Source of the DNA: Limisphaera sp026417315
Lineage (GTDB): Bacteria > Verrucomicrobiota > Verrucomicrobiia > Limisphaerales > Limisphaeraceae
DNA length: 64,000 nt
Reading direction: 5' to 3'
NCBI RefSeq assembly: GCF_049537125.1
Contig: NZ_JBMVQY010000001.1
Location: 372,001-436,000 of the forward strand
Positions 38,208 through 47,115 of the stretch are shown piece by piece (position 1 is the first letter of the stretch; each line of letters begins with the position of its first letter). The notes beneath the pieces were generated by a model. The model worked only from the letters and a program-made list of their open reading frames with translations. It was not told the DNA's origin and searched no databases. The translations under genes and the position numbers were made by a program.

Positions 38208-40031
38208 CTATTTCCGTTTCTTCGGCGGCAAACCCGTCGGGGTGGACGGGGCCGGGGCTGGAGCGGGTTCCATGGCCCGTGTCAGCTTGATCTGGAGGAT
38301 GCTTAACAGGTTTTGCACCGTCCAGTAAAGCGTCAAACCGGCGGAAAAATGGTAGAGGAACACCAAAAAGAGCAAGGGCATCCAGCGCATGAGCTTTTGC
38401 TGAACCGGATCCATCCCGGGCGACGGCGGCGTCAAATGCGACTGCCACAGCATCGTGGCCCCCATCAACAACGGCAGCGGATTGATGGGAAAGCCAAAGA
38501 CATAGAACAGCGTGTCCGGCTTCGAGAGATCGGCGACCCACAAAAACCGCGCTCCGCGCAGTTCGATGGCACTCTGGATCATGTAAAAGAACCCGATGAA
38601 CACCGGCATTTGCAAAAGCAGCGGCAGGCACCCGCTCATGGGGTTGATTTTGTGCTCCCTCCAGAACTCCATCATTTTCTTGTTCAACTTGGCCGGGTCG
38701 TCCTTGTACTTCTCCTGGAGTGCCCGCATTTGCGGCTGGAGGGCGGCCATGCGTTTCATGGAGCGCATGCTGGCCTGGGTCAGCGGCCAAAAGAGGATCT
38801 TGATGATCACTGTGATGGCAATGATGGCCCAGCCGTAGGACAACCCGAGCGCATGGTGCAGCCAGTTCATGGACAGCAGCAGCATTTTCGAGAAGAACCC
38901 GAAGAAGCCGCCATACCCCATGATCAGGTCCACTTCGTTCTGGAACCGATTGGCGATGCGGGCCAGGGTGCGATACTCCTTCGGCCCGGCGTAGAGGTGC
39001 CATTGACGTTCGCGCACGGCACCCGCAGCCAGGGTTTCCTCCGGATACACCACCGCAGTCTGGCAACCATGCGGGGGAGGCCGTGCCCGCACCGGGCCGT
39101 CCACGGCTTCGAACACGGGCAGCTGCACATGTCGGCCCACGACCCGCACGGCCGGCTGGTCCTGCATCAGCACCATGGCGAAAAACTGGTTTTGCGCTGC
39201 CACCCAGACCACGTTGCTTTCGCCGCCCCGATACTCCGATCGCGGCTGGGGTCGGGTCAGCCCCAGGCACGACCAGAAACCGCGGTTTTGGAACCACGGC
39301 TCCAGGACTTCGTGGGTGTCGGATCCATCAAACCACATCAACCCCACGCGGCTGCCATCGTCGTCCGCTCCCATGGGCGCACTCGTGCCCACGACCCACT
39401 CCTGGGGGGGCAAGGTCACCGGTTCCGACCGGAGATTCTCCAGCCGCAAACGGACCTTGAGGAGGTAGTTGCTGCCCGGTTCGAATTCCTTGACCACCCG
39501 GACACCGTTCGCGAGCGTTTTCTCGGCGCGCACCACCGAGCCGGTTTGTGCGAGCCGGAATTGCCCATCCTCGATCCAGCCGGGATGGCCCAGCAGAGCC
39601 AGCATGGGGATGCTGGCAGTGCCGTTGAGCTCGGCGACCTCGTTGGTTCGGCCGTTGACGCGGCTGCGGCGCCCCGGGGTCTCGGGGTATTTCAGCAGTT
39701 CCACCCGCTTCAGGCCGCCTCCCCGGGAGGTGAAGGTGTATCGCACTTCCGGCAGTTCCACCACCAGAGTCTCCTCTTCCCCCGGCGGGAGGGCGCTGAC
39801 AGGGGCGGAGGTCAGGGCGTTCAGGATCGGAGGGGCCGAGGTCAAAGCCGCCTGAAGTTCTGCCACGGGCGCCGAGGTGGACGGGGCCGTCAGGTGGGAG
39901 GCCGGGCCGGAAGTGCCGGGATCAGAGTGTGGCGCAGGGGGGACCGGTGGATACAGTCGCGCGACGATGGTCGGCCACAACAACAGCAGCCCCAAACAAA
40001 TCGCCAAAATGACTATCGACTTTCGATCCAT
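38208..40031 (-). CDS. yidC: Membrane protein insertase YidC
   Basis: The product is 607 aa, the long Gram-negative type. N-terminal TM1 (SIVILAICLGLLLLWPTIVA) is followed by a Pro/Ser/Ala-rich linker and a large periplasmic beta-sandwich domain (about 95-360, TFTSRGGGLKRVELLKYP). The 60-kDa insertase core lies at about 394-567 with YGWAIIAITVIIKILFWPLT, MRALQEKYKDDPAKLNKKMM and NPMSGCLPLLLQMPVFIGFF. The Arg for the hydrophilic groove is in the conserved TQASMRSMKRM stretch. A basic tail (PPKKRK) ends the protein. It inserts Sec-dependent and Sec-independent membrane proteins. Confidence 0.96.
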   Translation of the reverse strand: MDRKSIVILAICLGLLLLWPTIVARLYPPVPPAPHSDPGTSGPASHLTAPSTSAPVAELQAALTSAPPILNALTSAPVSALPPGEEETLVVELPEVRYTFTSRGGGLKRVELLKYPETPGRRSRVNGRTNEVAELNGTASIPMLALLGHPGWIEDGQFRLAQTGSVVRAEKTLANGVRVVKEFEPGSNYLLKVRLRLENLRSEPVTLPPQEWVVGTSAPMGADDDGSRVGLMWFDGSDTHEVLEPWFQNRGFWSCLGLTRPQPRSEYRGGESNVVWVAAQNQFFAMVLMQDQPAVRVVGRHVQLPVFEAVDGPVRARPPPHGCQTAVVYPEETLAAGAVRERQWHLYAGPKEYRTLARIANRFQNEVDLIMGYGGFFGFFSKMLLLSMNWLHHALGLSYGWAIIAITVIIKILFWPLTQASMRSMKRMAALQPQMRALQEKYKDDPAKLNKKMMEFWREHKINPMSGCLPLLLQMPVFIGFFYMIQSAIELRGARFLWVADLSKPDTLFYVFGFPINPLPLLMGATMLWQSHLTPPSPGMDPVQQKLMRWMPLLFLVFLYHFSAGLTLYWTVQNLLSILQIKLTRAMEPAPAPAPSTPTGLPPKKRK

Positions 40032-40068
40032 GAAACGTTCTCGTGTTGGATGCCCGTCTCGAAAACCC

Positions 40069-40416
40069 TCAGGCCGACTCTACTTGCAAACCAGGACTCC
40101 CATGCTTGTTCAACCGATTTGCGGCTTGTCGAGTGTCCATTCCGCACGGACCGCGCGTCCGGTTGCGGAGAGAGAAGCGTTCGGGCACGGGATCTTCCCC
40201 GAAGCCGCCCCAGGGGTGGCAGCGCATCAGCCGTTTGGCGGCCAGCCATCCACCCCGACACACACCAAACCGCTGAACCGCCTCCAATGCGTAGGCGGAA
40301 CAGGTGGGATGAAACCGACAACCCAGGCCAGGTCCGGCCAAAGCCGCCAGGACCGGCGAGACCACCCACCGATACAGTCGCAGGCCACACACTACGATGG
40401 ATCGAACCGGATTCAC
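40069..40416 (-). CDS. yidD: Membrane protein insertion efficiency factor YidD
   Basis: The product is 115 aa. Family motifs are LRLYRWVVSPVLAALAGPGLGCRFHPTCSAYALEAVQRFGV and RLMRCHPWGGFGEDPVP, including the three conserved cysteines. The first 75 residues are the YidD domain; the last 35 are unconserved. Its ATG overlaps the rnpA stop (40413-40416), and yidC follows after 37 nt. It assists YidC-dependent insertion. Confidence 0.93.
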   Translation of the reverse strand: MNPVRSIVVCGLRLYRWVVSPVLAALAGPGLGCRFHPTCSAYALEAVQRFGVCRGGWLAAKRLMRCHPWGGFGEDPVPERFSLRNRTRGPCGMDTRQAANRLNKHGSPGLQVESA

Positions 40417-40901
40417 GCCACAGGTTGTTCCGGCGGGTCTGAGGAGGAACCCGGGGTGTTCGCTTGTGCGCGAGCCCCATCAAGCTGCCCCGGGCGTTCG
40501 TTCTGTGCATGTGCGGTCGGCCTCTCCTGCGGGCGCAGCAACCCCGCCTGCTGCAAGGCCCGTAGAAAGTCGGCTTCGACTTCCCGATACCCTTTGCCTG
40601 CGATCGAAGGCCGCGCCACCAGCACCAGGTCCACCGGCCGGGCCAAATCCCACTGATGGAGTCGAAACACCTCGCGCAGGAGTCGGCGCGCCCGGTTGCG
40701 GACGGTCGCTTTGCCCAGCTTGCGGCCCACCACCACGCCCAAGCGCGAGCCCCGGGCGGGACCTTCGGTCGGCGCCCAGTTTACAATCAGGCACCCTGCA
40801 ACGATCCGTCTGCCGGCGGTCCGGATCCGGGCAAATTCCCGGCTCCATCGCAAGCGCTGGGCTGCCCCCAGCCGAAATCGCCTCGAGACCTCGGCAGACA
40901 T
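40413..40901 (-). CDS. rnpA: Ribonuclease P protein component
   Basis: The product is 162 aa. The core has RLRWSREFARIRTAGRRIV, RLGVVVGRKLGKATVRNRARRLLREVFR (the RNR motif that binds RNase P RNA) and DLVLVARPSIAGKGYREVEADF. A 40-residue Gln/Pro/Ser-rich C-terminal extension is not part of the family. It lies 7 nt after rpmH, the classical order. The RNase P RNA gene was not found in the window. Confidence 0.94.
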   Translation of the reverse strand: MSAEVSRRFRLGAAQRLRWSREFARIRTAGRRIVAGCLIVNWAPTEGPARGSRLGVVVGRKLGKATVRNRARRLLREVFRLHQWDLARPVDLVLVARPSIAGKGYREVEADFLRALQQAGLLRPQERPTAHAQNERPGQLDGARAQANTPGSSSDPPEQPVA

Positions 40902-40908
40902 GAATGCC

Positions 40909-41046
40909 TCAGACCGGAGTGAGCCGTTTCCGACCCTTCCGACGTCGTCGGCGCAGAATGGCGCGCCCTCCCTTGGTCGAGTTCCGTGCCCGGAACCCGT
41001 ACTGGCGTTTCCGACAAATCCTCGATGGTTGGTAGGTTCGCTTCAT
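40909..41046 (-). CDS. rpmH: 50S ribosomal protein bL34
   Basis: The product is 45 aa: KRTYQPSRICRKRQYGFRAR then a Lys/Arg-rich tail ending RKRLTPV, the standard bL34 pattern. The start is the ATG at 41046. It heads the rnpA-yidD-yidC-khpB cluster. In many bacteria dnaA and oriC lie directly upstream; here no dnaA is seen in the following kilobase. Confidence 0.96.
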   Translation of the reverse strand: MKRTYQPSRICRKRQYGFRARNSTKGGRAILRRRRRKGRKRLTPV

Positions 41047-41824
41047 ACACGCTTGCCTCCTCCGACCAGTCCGGCAGGGAAAGCGGGCAAAGCCGACCGG
41101 CCGCACCGCCCGCCTCGTGGTCCGGAGCTCTTCAGGCTACCCATCACCCTCCACCTGTCAAGCAACCCCGGCTCATCCTTCCACGAAGCCGGCGCACCTC
41201 AGCTACTGGCTTCCCGGCAGCCGGGCGGAATCTCAAGCGCCCTCGGACCGCGAAACCCGAGGCAAACGGCATTTCCCCGGGATCGGCAATTCGGGACGCG
41301 CAAGCCGAAATGCGCGCTTCTCCGCGAAGCCCGGTCCGCCCTCAAGGTGCCCCTGGAAAAGAGCCGGCAAAAGAATACGACCTTCGAACCGGAACAAGAA
41401 GATCCATTGGGCCGAACCCGGCCAGGGGCCGCAGCAGGACGGTTTTTTCCGAAGCAGCAGCCGCCTCCGCTCCCCGATCCCGCCAATCTTTCATGCGCTG
41501 GGCGCCCTGACGGACGCGGGATTGGCCGGCCCGGAGCAGCGCTTGGTACGTCGCCCGCCCGTCGGTCCGTCCTCGCCTGGCCCGCGATTGACGGCCCGAG
41601 GGTGTTGCCGGAATCGGCGCCGCCAGGTGCGTCGCCACCGCAACAGAGAATCTCTCGATGCTCTCAATGTTCCTCGATCTGGAACAGGGTTCACGCTCTG
41701 GGGCGTCCATTCCGGTTTGCCACGGGCATGGCCGGGCCGGTCCCGCCGCGCTCACCAGCCGGGCGGGGCAAGCCCTCCCGTCCACCGCAAAAAACTGAAA
41801 CTTTCGAACCGTCCCGCGGGTTTC
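41047..41824. other. Region upstream of rpmH with no recognisable gene and no dnaA
   Basis: Frames on both strands give Pro/Arg/Ser-rich translations without motifs. The rpmH promoter must be at the left end. I saw no cluster of DnaA boxes and no AT-rich unwinding region, so it is not a convincing origin. Confidence 0.45.
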
Positions 41825-42193
41825 ATGGGCATGAGCGCAATTGCAAATGATTGGACGCAGGCGGCAGGCAAAACCGCGCCCGGCATTCCCCAGCCGTGGA
41901 ACCGGCCCACAAAACACGCATCCAGCCGGCCGGGATCCGCGAATCTCCGGCCCTCTCCGGCGCGGCGGGCCCGCACGGCTCCTTTCCCGGCGGACCGCGC
42001 GCCGACGGCTGCCGGCTCGCTGCGGGAAGCGTGGCAACGCGCCGCGGCCCAATGTTTTACGGAACGGATGATGCTGGCCGTCCTCACCTTGTGCGGGATG
42101 GGCGCCGTGGTGTGGGCCTTTCTGGAGGTGTGGCTGCGGCTGCAAAACTGGCCCGTGTTCGAGGCCTGGGTGGGGCGTTTGTGGGGAGCATGA
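41825..42193 (+). CDS. Putative small membrane protein upstream of the ECF sigma gene
   Basis: The product would be 122 aa. The first 75 residues are Pro/Arg/Ala-rich and doubtful. The last 45 look real: REAWQRAAAQCFTERMM leading into one transmembrane helix (LAVLTLCGMGAVVWAFLEVW) and an aromatic tail ending VGRLWGA. A later start near 42020-42070 is possible. The family is not recognised. It precedes the sigma-factor operon on the same strand by about 100 nt. Confidence 0.4.
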   Translation: MGMSAIANDWTQAAGKTAPGIPQPWNRPTKHASSRPGSANLRPSPARRARTAPFPADRAPTAAGSLREAWQRAAAQCFTERMMLAVLTLCGMGAVVWAFLEVWLRLQNWPVFEAWVGRLWGA

Positions 42194-42285
42194 GATCATG
42201 TCATGGAACATCCATCAAAGCGAAGAGAGATTTGGACTTTGCCGGCGGTGCAGCCGTCGTCCTAGGCTCATGACCCGGAGCGTCG

Positions 42286-42855
42286 GTGGCCGAGATGAGC
42301 GAGGCCCATCCATTCGAGGGGTTCGTGCGGCAGTACCAGGACCTGGTGTACAGCACGGCGCTGCGTTTGTTGGCCCAGCCCGCCGAAGCCGAGGACGTCG
42401 CCCAGGAGGTGTTCCTGCGTGCGTATCAGCATTTCGATCAGCTCCGGGCCAGTCCGTCAGCCGGCGCGTGGTTGCGCACGGTGGCAACCCGGCTGGCACT
42501 CAACCACCTGACGCGGTATCGACGCCGCTGGATGTTCTTTTCCGAGTTTACCGAAACCGAAGACGACGACGGCGCTTCCGGGCCGCCGCAGTTTGCGGAT
42601 GCACGGGACGCCGGCGCGGCCTCCGAGCAGGCGGATCGACACGAAATCGTGCACCGCGCGCTTCTGACCCTTCCCGACCATCAACGTGTGCCCCTGGTGC
42701 TTTATCATTTGGAAGGCTGCAGCTACGAGGAGATTGCCCGTCACCTGGGCGTGTCCCTGGGCAAGGTCAAGACCGACATCCATCGCGCCCGCGAGGCGTT
42801 GCGGCGCAAGCTGCGCCTTCATTTCGGCAATGAACTGGAGGAATCCAACCCATGA
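42286..42855 (+). CDS. ECF RNA polymerase sigma factor
   Basis: The product is 189 aa from GTG 42286 (186 from ATG 42295). Region 2 spans about 8-80 (FEGFVRQYQDLVYSTALRLL, AEDVAQEVFLRAYQHFDQLR). An acidic linker contains TEDDDGASG. Region 4 is at about 115-175 (ALLTLPDHQRVPLVLYHLEG, SYEEIARHLGVSLGKVKTDI). The stop overlaps the next gene (ATGA). The membrane protein that follows is the likely anti-sigma partner. The group within the ECF classification was not assigned. Confidence 0.92.
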   Translation: MAEMSEAHPFEGFVRQYQDLVYSTALRLLAQPAEAEDVAQEVFLRAYQHFDQLRASPSAGAWLRTVATRLALNHLTRYRRRWMFFSEFTETEDDDGASGPPQFADARDAGAASEQADRHEIVHRALLTLPDHQRVPLVLYHLEGCSYEEIARHLGVSLGKVKTDIHRAREALRRKLRLHFGNELEESNP

Positions 42856-43325
42856 CGCCCGAACCTGATGCCCGCTTGGAAGCGGCCGTGCGCCGAGCGC
42901 TGGAAGGGCTGCGTCCGGTGCCCGCGCCGCCCACGTTGGTGGGCCGCGTGATGGCGGCCCTGCCCGAAACGCGGCCGGTCGCAGCGGTTCGAGGTTGGCC
43001 TGCGTGGCCTGTGTGGATTCGGTGGCCCGCCCTGGCAGGGCTGGCCGGGGCTGCGACGACCGCGGGTTGGGCACTGACCCTGTATGTGCTGCAGCCGGCG
43101 GCCGCCCAGTTGGGGGCGACCCTGAAGCCGCTGTGGGCCGCGGGCCGCGCGGTGGTCGTGATGGCAGAGGCGATGCTGACACAGGCACAATCGCTGCCGC
43201 CCCTGTGGTGGTACTCCGCGGTTGCCCTCGCCGGTTTGGCCGTGGCCCTGACCGCGTTGCTCGGCTCCTGTTACGTTCGACTGCTGCAATTCACCACACC
43301 AATGGAGAAAGGAATCTCTGTATGA
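42852..43325 (+). CDS. Putative membrane anti-sigma partner
   Basis: The product is 157 aa. A cytoplasmic N-terminal part (about 1-50) has LEAAVRRALEGLRPVPAPPT and VGRVMAALPETRP, resembling the short helices of anti-sigma factors. Two transmembrane segments follow (about 58-82 and 120-142). No zinc-binding anti-sigma HxxxCxxC motif is present, so the role rests on its position: overlapped start with the sigma gene and overlapped stop with the next gene. It could instead be an unrelated membrane subunit of the same operon. Confidence 0.6.
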   Translation: MTPEPDARLEAAVRRALEGLRPVPAPPTLVGRVMAALPETRPVAAVRGWPAWPVWIRWPALAGLAGAATTAGWALTLYVLQPAAAQLGATLKPLWAAGRAVVVMAEAMLTQAQSLPPLWWYSAVALAGLAVALTALLGSCYVRLLQFTTPMEKGISV

Positions 43326-45103
43326 AAACTCCAGCGCTGAGTGCGAGAGCTCGCCGCACCCGCCCCGGCCTGTACACGGGGCAAGCGGGTGCCATCTCAC
43401 CGCGAACCGGTTCTTGCTCCACGGGCCGGAGACGGCCGCGTGCCATCCGGCACCCCGGAACCGCGGCGCAAGGGAATCGCAAAGAAAAGTTTCGCTGGCT
43501 GGCAGGGGCGTTGTTCCTGGGGCTGGCGTTCCTTTTGACGGCGCAGGAGCCTGTGCCCCCGCCGTCGTCTGACACGTCGGGCCCCGCATCCACCCAAGCC
43601 GTTGCGGAGGTGGCAGCTCCGGCTGAATCTGCCATGCGTGGAATCCGTCGGGACACCGTGGTCGCCTTCGGCAGCGACGCGGAACTGCCGGCGGATCAGA
43701 CCGCGGAAGTGGTGGTCGCCATTCTGGGCAATGCCCGCGTGGAGGGCCGCGTGCTGGACACCGTGGTGGCCGTGGGGGGCGACGCCGAGGTCTCGGGTAA
43801 CGTGCGGGGCGATGTGGTGGCCGTTTGGGGCTCCGTACGTCTTCGGCCGGGAGCCACGGTGCAGGGGGACGTGGTCAGCGTGGGCCGCGAGGTGGTGTTG
43901 GAACCCGGAGCTCAAGTCCGTGGCCAGATGCACGAAGTGGCGCTGGGCCCGTTGAAATGGACGGGGCTGTCCACATGGTTGCACGAGTGCGTCTTCAAGC
44001 TGCGACCGTTGTCGTTCCGGGTCGGCTGGGTCTGGCCGGCGCTCGGTGTCGTTTACCTGTTTTATGTGCTGCTGTTGCTGATCTTCCCGCGCGGGGTGGA
44101 CGCCTGCGCCCGGGCCGTCGATGCCCGGCCGGTCACGACCCTGTTGGTGGGTTTGCTGACGAAGATGCTCGTGCCCGTCGTGGGGTTCGTTTTGCTCCTG
44201 ACCGGGCTCGGCCTGCTGATTCTGCCCTTGATCCTGGTGGTGGTGATGGCCGCGGGCATCTTTGGCAAGGTCGGGCTGCTGGTGTTCCTGGGACGCCGAC
44301 TGCTGGGCCTGCTGGGCTGGAAAACCGCCCCCTTGTTCGCAGCGTTCGTGGCGGGAGGGGCGTTCGTCACGGGGCTGTATCTGGTTCCGGTGATCGGTTT
44401 CCTTACGCTGGCCTTGACCGGGCTGTGGGCCCTGGGCGCAGCGGCGACGGCGCTGTGGGCCGGGGTCCGGCAGGAAGTCCGTTCGAGCCAGGGGCTGCCC
44501 GGGTCTCTGCCGCCGGCAAGCCGCACCGACAGTTCTTCCGAAGCGGGCTACACCGCCCCGGCACCGCCTGCCGGAAGCGTCGGGTCCACAAGTGGTGCCG
44601 CGTCGGCGTCGCCACTGACAGTGTCCCCGGGCAACCCCGGCCTCCCTCCCGGGGAGAACGTCGTCTCTTCGCTGTCCATGCCCCCGCCTGTGACGACCGC
44701 GCCGCCGGTTCCGGAGGCGTGGGCGTTTCCGCGCGCCGGGTTTTGGGAGCGCATGGCCGCGGGGCTGCTCGATCTTGTGGTGGTCTCCCTGTTGATGGCG
44801 CTGGTGGGAGGGCCGCCGTGGGGTTGGCTGGTCGCGCTGGCCTATTTTGTGGGATTGTGGACATGGCGGGGCACCACGCTGGGGGGCGTGATTCTCAAGC
44901 TCAAAGTCGTCCGGCTGGATGGGCAGCCGTTGCAGTTCCAAGTGGCCCTCGTGCGCGCACTGGGCGCCATTGTGTCGATGCTGGTGGTGTTTCTGGGCTT
45001 CCTCTGGATTGCATGGGACAAAGATCGACAGGCGTGGCACGACAAGCTGGCGGGCACGGTGGTGGTGCGGCTTCCCCAAAACCCACCCCTGGTCTGCTTC
45101 TGA
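43322..45103 (+). CDS. Polytopic membrane protein with bactofilin-like beta-helix and C-terminal RDD domain
   Basis: The product is 593 aa. A basic N-terminus precedes one helix (WLAGALFLGLAFLLTA). At about 107-203 a repeating pattern with VVAFGSDAEL, VVAVGGDAEVSGNVRGDVVAVWGSVRL and VQGDVVSVGREVVL forms a polymer-forming/bactofilin-like beta-solenoid. At least four transmembrane helices follow (about 230-385). A Pro/Ser/Gly-rich linker leads to a C-terminal RDD domain (about 470-586, GFWERMAAGLLDLVVVSLLM, WHDKLAGTVVV). Its start overlaps the stop of the putative anti-sigma gene. The function is unknown; a sensor or envelope-stress effector of the sigma operon is inference. Confidence 0.75.
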   Translation: MKTPALSARARRTRPGLYTGQAGAISPRTGSCSTGRRRPRAIRHPGTAAQGNRKEKFRWLAGALFLGLAFLLTAQEPVPPPSSDTSGPASTQAVAEVAAPAESAMRGIRRDTVVAFGSDAELPADQTAEVVVAILGNARVEGRVLDTVVAVGGDAEVSGNVRGDVVAVWGSVRLRPGATVQGDVVSVGREVVLEPGAQVRGQMHEVALGPLKWTGLSTWLHECVFKLRPLSFRVGWVWPALGVVYLFYVLLLLIFPRGVDACARAVDARPVTTLLVGLLTKMLVPVVGFVLLLTGLGLLILPLILVVVMAAGIFGKVGLLVFLGRRLLGLLGWKTAPLFAAFVAGGAFVTGLYLVPVIGFLTLALTGLWALGAAATALWAGVRQEVRSSQGLPGSLPPASRTDSSSEAGYTAPAPPAGSVGSTSGAASASPLTVSPGNPGLPPGENVVSSLSMPPPVTTAPPVPEAWAFPRAGFWERMAAGLLDLVVVSLLMALVGGPPWGWLVALAYFVGLWTWRGTTLGGVILKLKVVRLDGQPLQFQVALVRALGAIVSMLVVFLGFLWIAWDKDRQAWHDKLAGTVVVRLPQNPPLVCF

Positions 45104-45307
45104 GGTCGTGGGGGACGGCGCTCGAGGCATCCGGTGTTCTCCTGCGGGGATCCGGGCCAGCGACGTGGCCAGGGTGACGGGGGGACGGATTCCCGGGAAT
45201 GCTTTTAGAAGCCGCTCGCGAAAAGTGGGCAAGGGCCGGTCCGCGCGGCGTGCGCTCTCGCATCTCTCCCAGCCGTTGATTGCGCCCTTGCACGCTGCGT
45301 TGCCGTC

Positions 45308-46243
45308 CTACCGATCCGCCCGCACCCGGGCCACGTCGGCTTCGATCTGCTGGCGAAGGGCTTCCAGGGACGGGAACCGCTGCTCCTCGCGCAGTTTGTC
45401 GAGCACCACCACCTCGATTTCGCGATCGTACAGTTCTCCGGTGAAATCGAGCAGGTGAACTTCCACGCGCCAGGTCTGTGCATGAGGTGTGATGGTGGGG
45501 CGCGTCCCAATGTTCAGCACGGCCCGATACGCTTGCTGATCCACTTCGCAACGCGCGGCATACACACCCCGCGGGGGCAACACCAGGCCCGTGGTGTCCA
45601 GGTTGGCCGTGGGGAACCCGAGTTGACGACCCAACCCGTCGCCCCGGACAACCCGGCCCGCCAGCGCGTAGGGTCGGCCCAGCATTTGCGCCGCGGCCTC
45701 CAGCCGGCCTGTGGCGATGGCCTGGCGAATCCGGGTGCTGCTGATGACGCTGCCGTCCAGGGCCAGCACGGACAAACCATGCACGGCAAATCCGAATCGT
45801 TGCCCCAGCGCCTGCAAGAGCGCGACATCGCCGGCCCGCCGGTGGCCGAATCGAAAGTTGGCTCCCACATACACGCTGCGCAGTCGAGGCAGACCCTCCC
45901 GGAGCTGCTGCACGAACTGTTCCGGGCTCAGCCGGCTCAGGGCCCGATCGAAGCGCATCAGCCAGATGGCGTCCGGCCCCAGGGCGCCGAGCGAGCGAAG
46001 CTTCTGAGAAAGCGTCTGGAGCAACGGGGGAACCCGTTGCGGGGCCACGACGGTGTTGGGATGTTGGTCGAAGGTGATCACCACGCCGAGCGAATCGTGC
46101 TGGCGTGCCTCGGCCAGCATCTGCCGGATGACCTGTTGATGGCCCAGATGGACGCCATCGAAAAATCCCAGCGCCACGCAGACCGGTTGTTCGTCACGCC
46201 GCGGCAATGCCCCGGGGCTGGAAATCACGAGAGGCTCGGCCAT
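45308..46243 (-). CDS. ribF: Bifunctional riboflavin kinase / FAD synthetase
   Basis: The product is 311 aa. The N-terminal FAD synthetase domain (about 1-185) has the nucleotidyltransferase motif GFFDGVHLGHQQVI and GSVISSTRIRQAI. The C-terminal flavokinase domain (about 190-305) has GRPYALAGRVVRGDGLGRQL, GFPTANLD and PPRGVYAARC. It makes FMN and FAD from riboflavin. It follows truB by 31 nt on the minus strand, a common bacterial pairing. No FMN riboswitch was recognised. Confidence 0.95.
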   Translation of the reverse strand: MAEPLVISSPGALPRRDEQPVCVALGFFDGVHLGHQQVIRQMLAEARQHDSLGVVITFDQHPNTVVAPQRVPPLLQTLSQKLRSLGALGPDAIWLMRFDRALSRLSPEQFVQQLREGLPRLRSVYVGANFRFGHRRAGDVALLQALGQRFGFAVHGLSVLALDGSVISSTRIRQAIATGRLEAAAQMLGRPYALAGRVVRGDGLGRQLGFPTANLDTTGLVLPPRGVYAARCEVDQQAYRAVLNIGTRPTITPHAQTWRVEVHLLDFTGELYDREIEVVVLDKLREEQRFPSLEALRQQIEADVARVRADR

Positions 46244-46274
46244 GGAGATCGCGCCGCGCCGGCCAGAGTTCGTC

Positions 46275-47030
46275 TCAGGGCCGCACCTGCGCCGGGTTGG
46301 GCGGAAACAGCCCCGCCGCCTGCGCCAATTGAAGCAGCGGGATCACGTGACGCTCCAGTTCCTCCTTCGACCACTGCAGGACCCGGTCCAGCGGCGTGGC
46401 GTCGCGCACGTGAAAGTTGCCGGACTGGACCCGCCGCAGGGTGGCCAGATGCGCGCCGCAGCCGGCTTTTTGGCCGATTTCATGCGCGATGCTGCGCACA
46501 TACGTGCCCTTGGTGCAGGCCAGCTCGAAACGCCCGATGGGTTCGCGGTATTCCAGGAAGCGAAACCGGTAGATGTGGACCAGCCGCGGTTCTCGCTCCA
46601 CTTCCAGCCCTTTGCGCGCCAGCTTGTAAAGCGGCACGCCGCCCTTCTTGACGGCCGAAACCATGGGCGGCACCTGCATCAGGTCCCCCACGAACTCCGC
46701 CGCCCATCGGTTCAGCTGTTCCAGCGTCAACGGCGGCACCGGAGCGGTCGCCGTGACCGTGCCGTCGGCGTCATAACTGTCCGTGGTCACTCCGAACTTG
46801 ATTTCGCCCTCGTACACCTTGTCGTCGGACATCAGTTTTTCCGCCAGCTTGGTGCCCCGGCCCAACACCAGCACCAACAGACCCGTGGCATTCGGGTCCA
46901 GCGTGCCGCAGTGCCCCACCTTCTTGAGGTCAAAACGCCGGCGCACCGCCGCCACCACGTCATGCGACGTGGGCCCCACCGGCTTGTCCACCAACAAGGC
47001 GCCGTCCAGAGGCGTCAATGTCTGCATCAT
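46275..47030 (-). CDS. truB: tRNA pseudouridine55 synthase
   Basis: The product is 251 aa from the ATG at 47030 (or 47027). It shows the N-terminal LDGALLVDKPVGPTSHDVV, the catalytic Asp in VGHCGTLDPNATGLL, YEGEIKFGVTTDSYDADG and ACTKGTYVRSIAHEIGQ. The C-terminal PUA domain found in some TruB is absent or minimal. It modifies U55 in the T-loop. It is divergent from the helicase gene, with about 85 nt between starts. Confidence 0.95.
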   Translation of the reverse strand: MMQTLTPLDGALLVDKPVGPTSHDVVAAVRRRFDLKKVGHCGTLDPNATGLLVLVLGRGTKLAEKLMSDDKVYEGEIKFGVTTDSYDADGTVTATAPVPPLTLEQLNRWAAEFVGDLMQVPPMVSAVKKGGVPLYKLARKGLEVEREPRLVHIYRFRFLEYREPIGRFELACTKGTYVRSIAHEIGQKAGCGAHLATLRRVQSGNFHVRDATPLDRVLQWSKEELERHVIPLLQLAQAAGLFPPNPAQVRP

Positions 47031-47115
47031 CGGAAGCTTTAAAGTTGCCGCCCGTCCGGAGTTTGGGAAGCAAAAACTGGTTCGCGGCCGTGCCCGCCTG
47101 CCGTATCTTGAAGCC

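Noticed and set aside
38313..40442. 709-codon + strand frame
   Set aside because: Antisense to yidC and yidD, which have full family motifs. The + translation is His/Gln/Arg-rich with no similarity.
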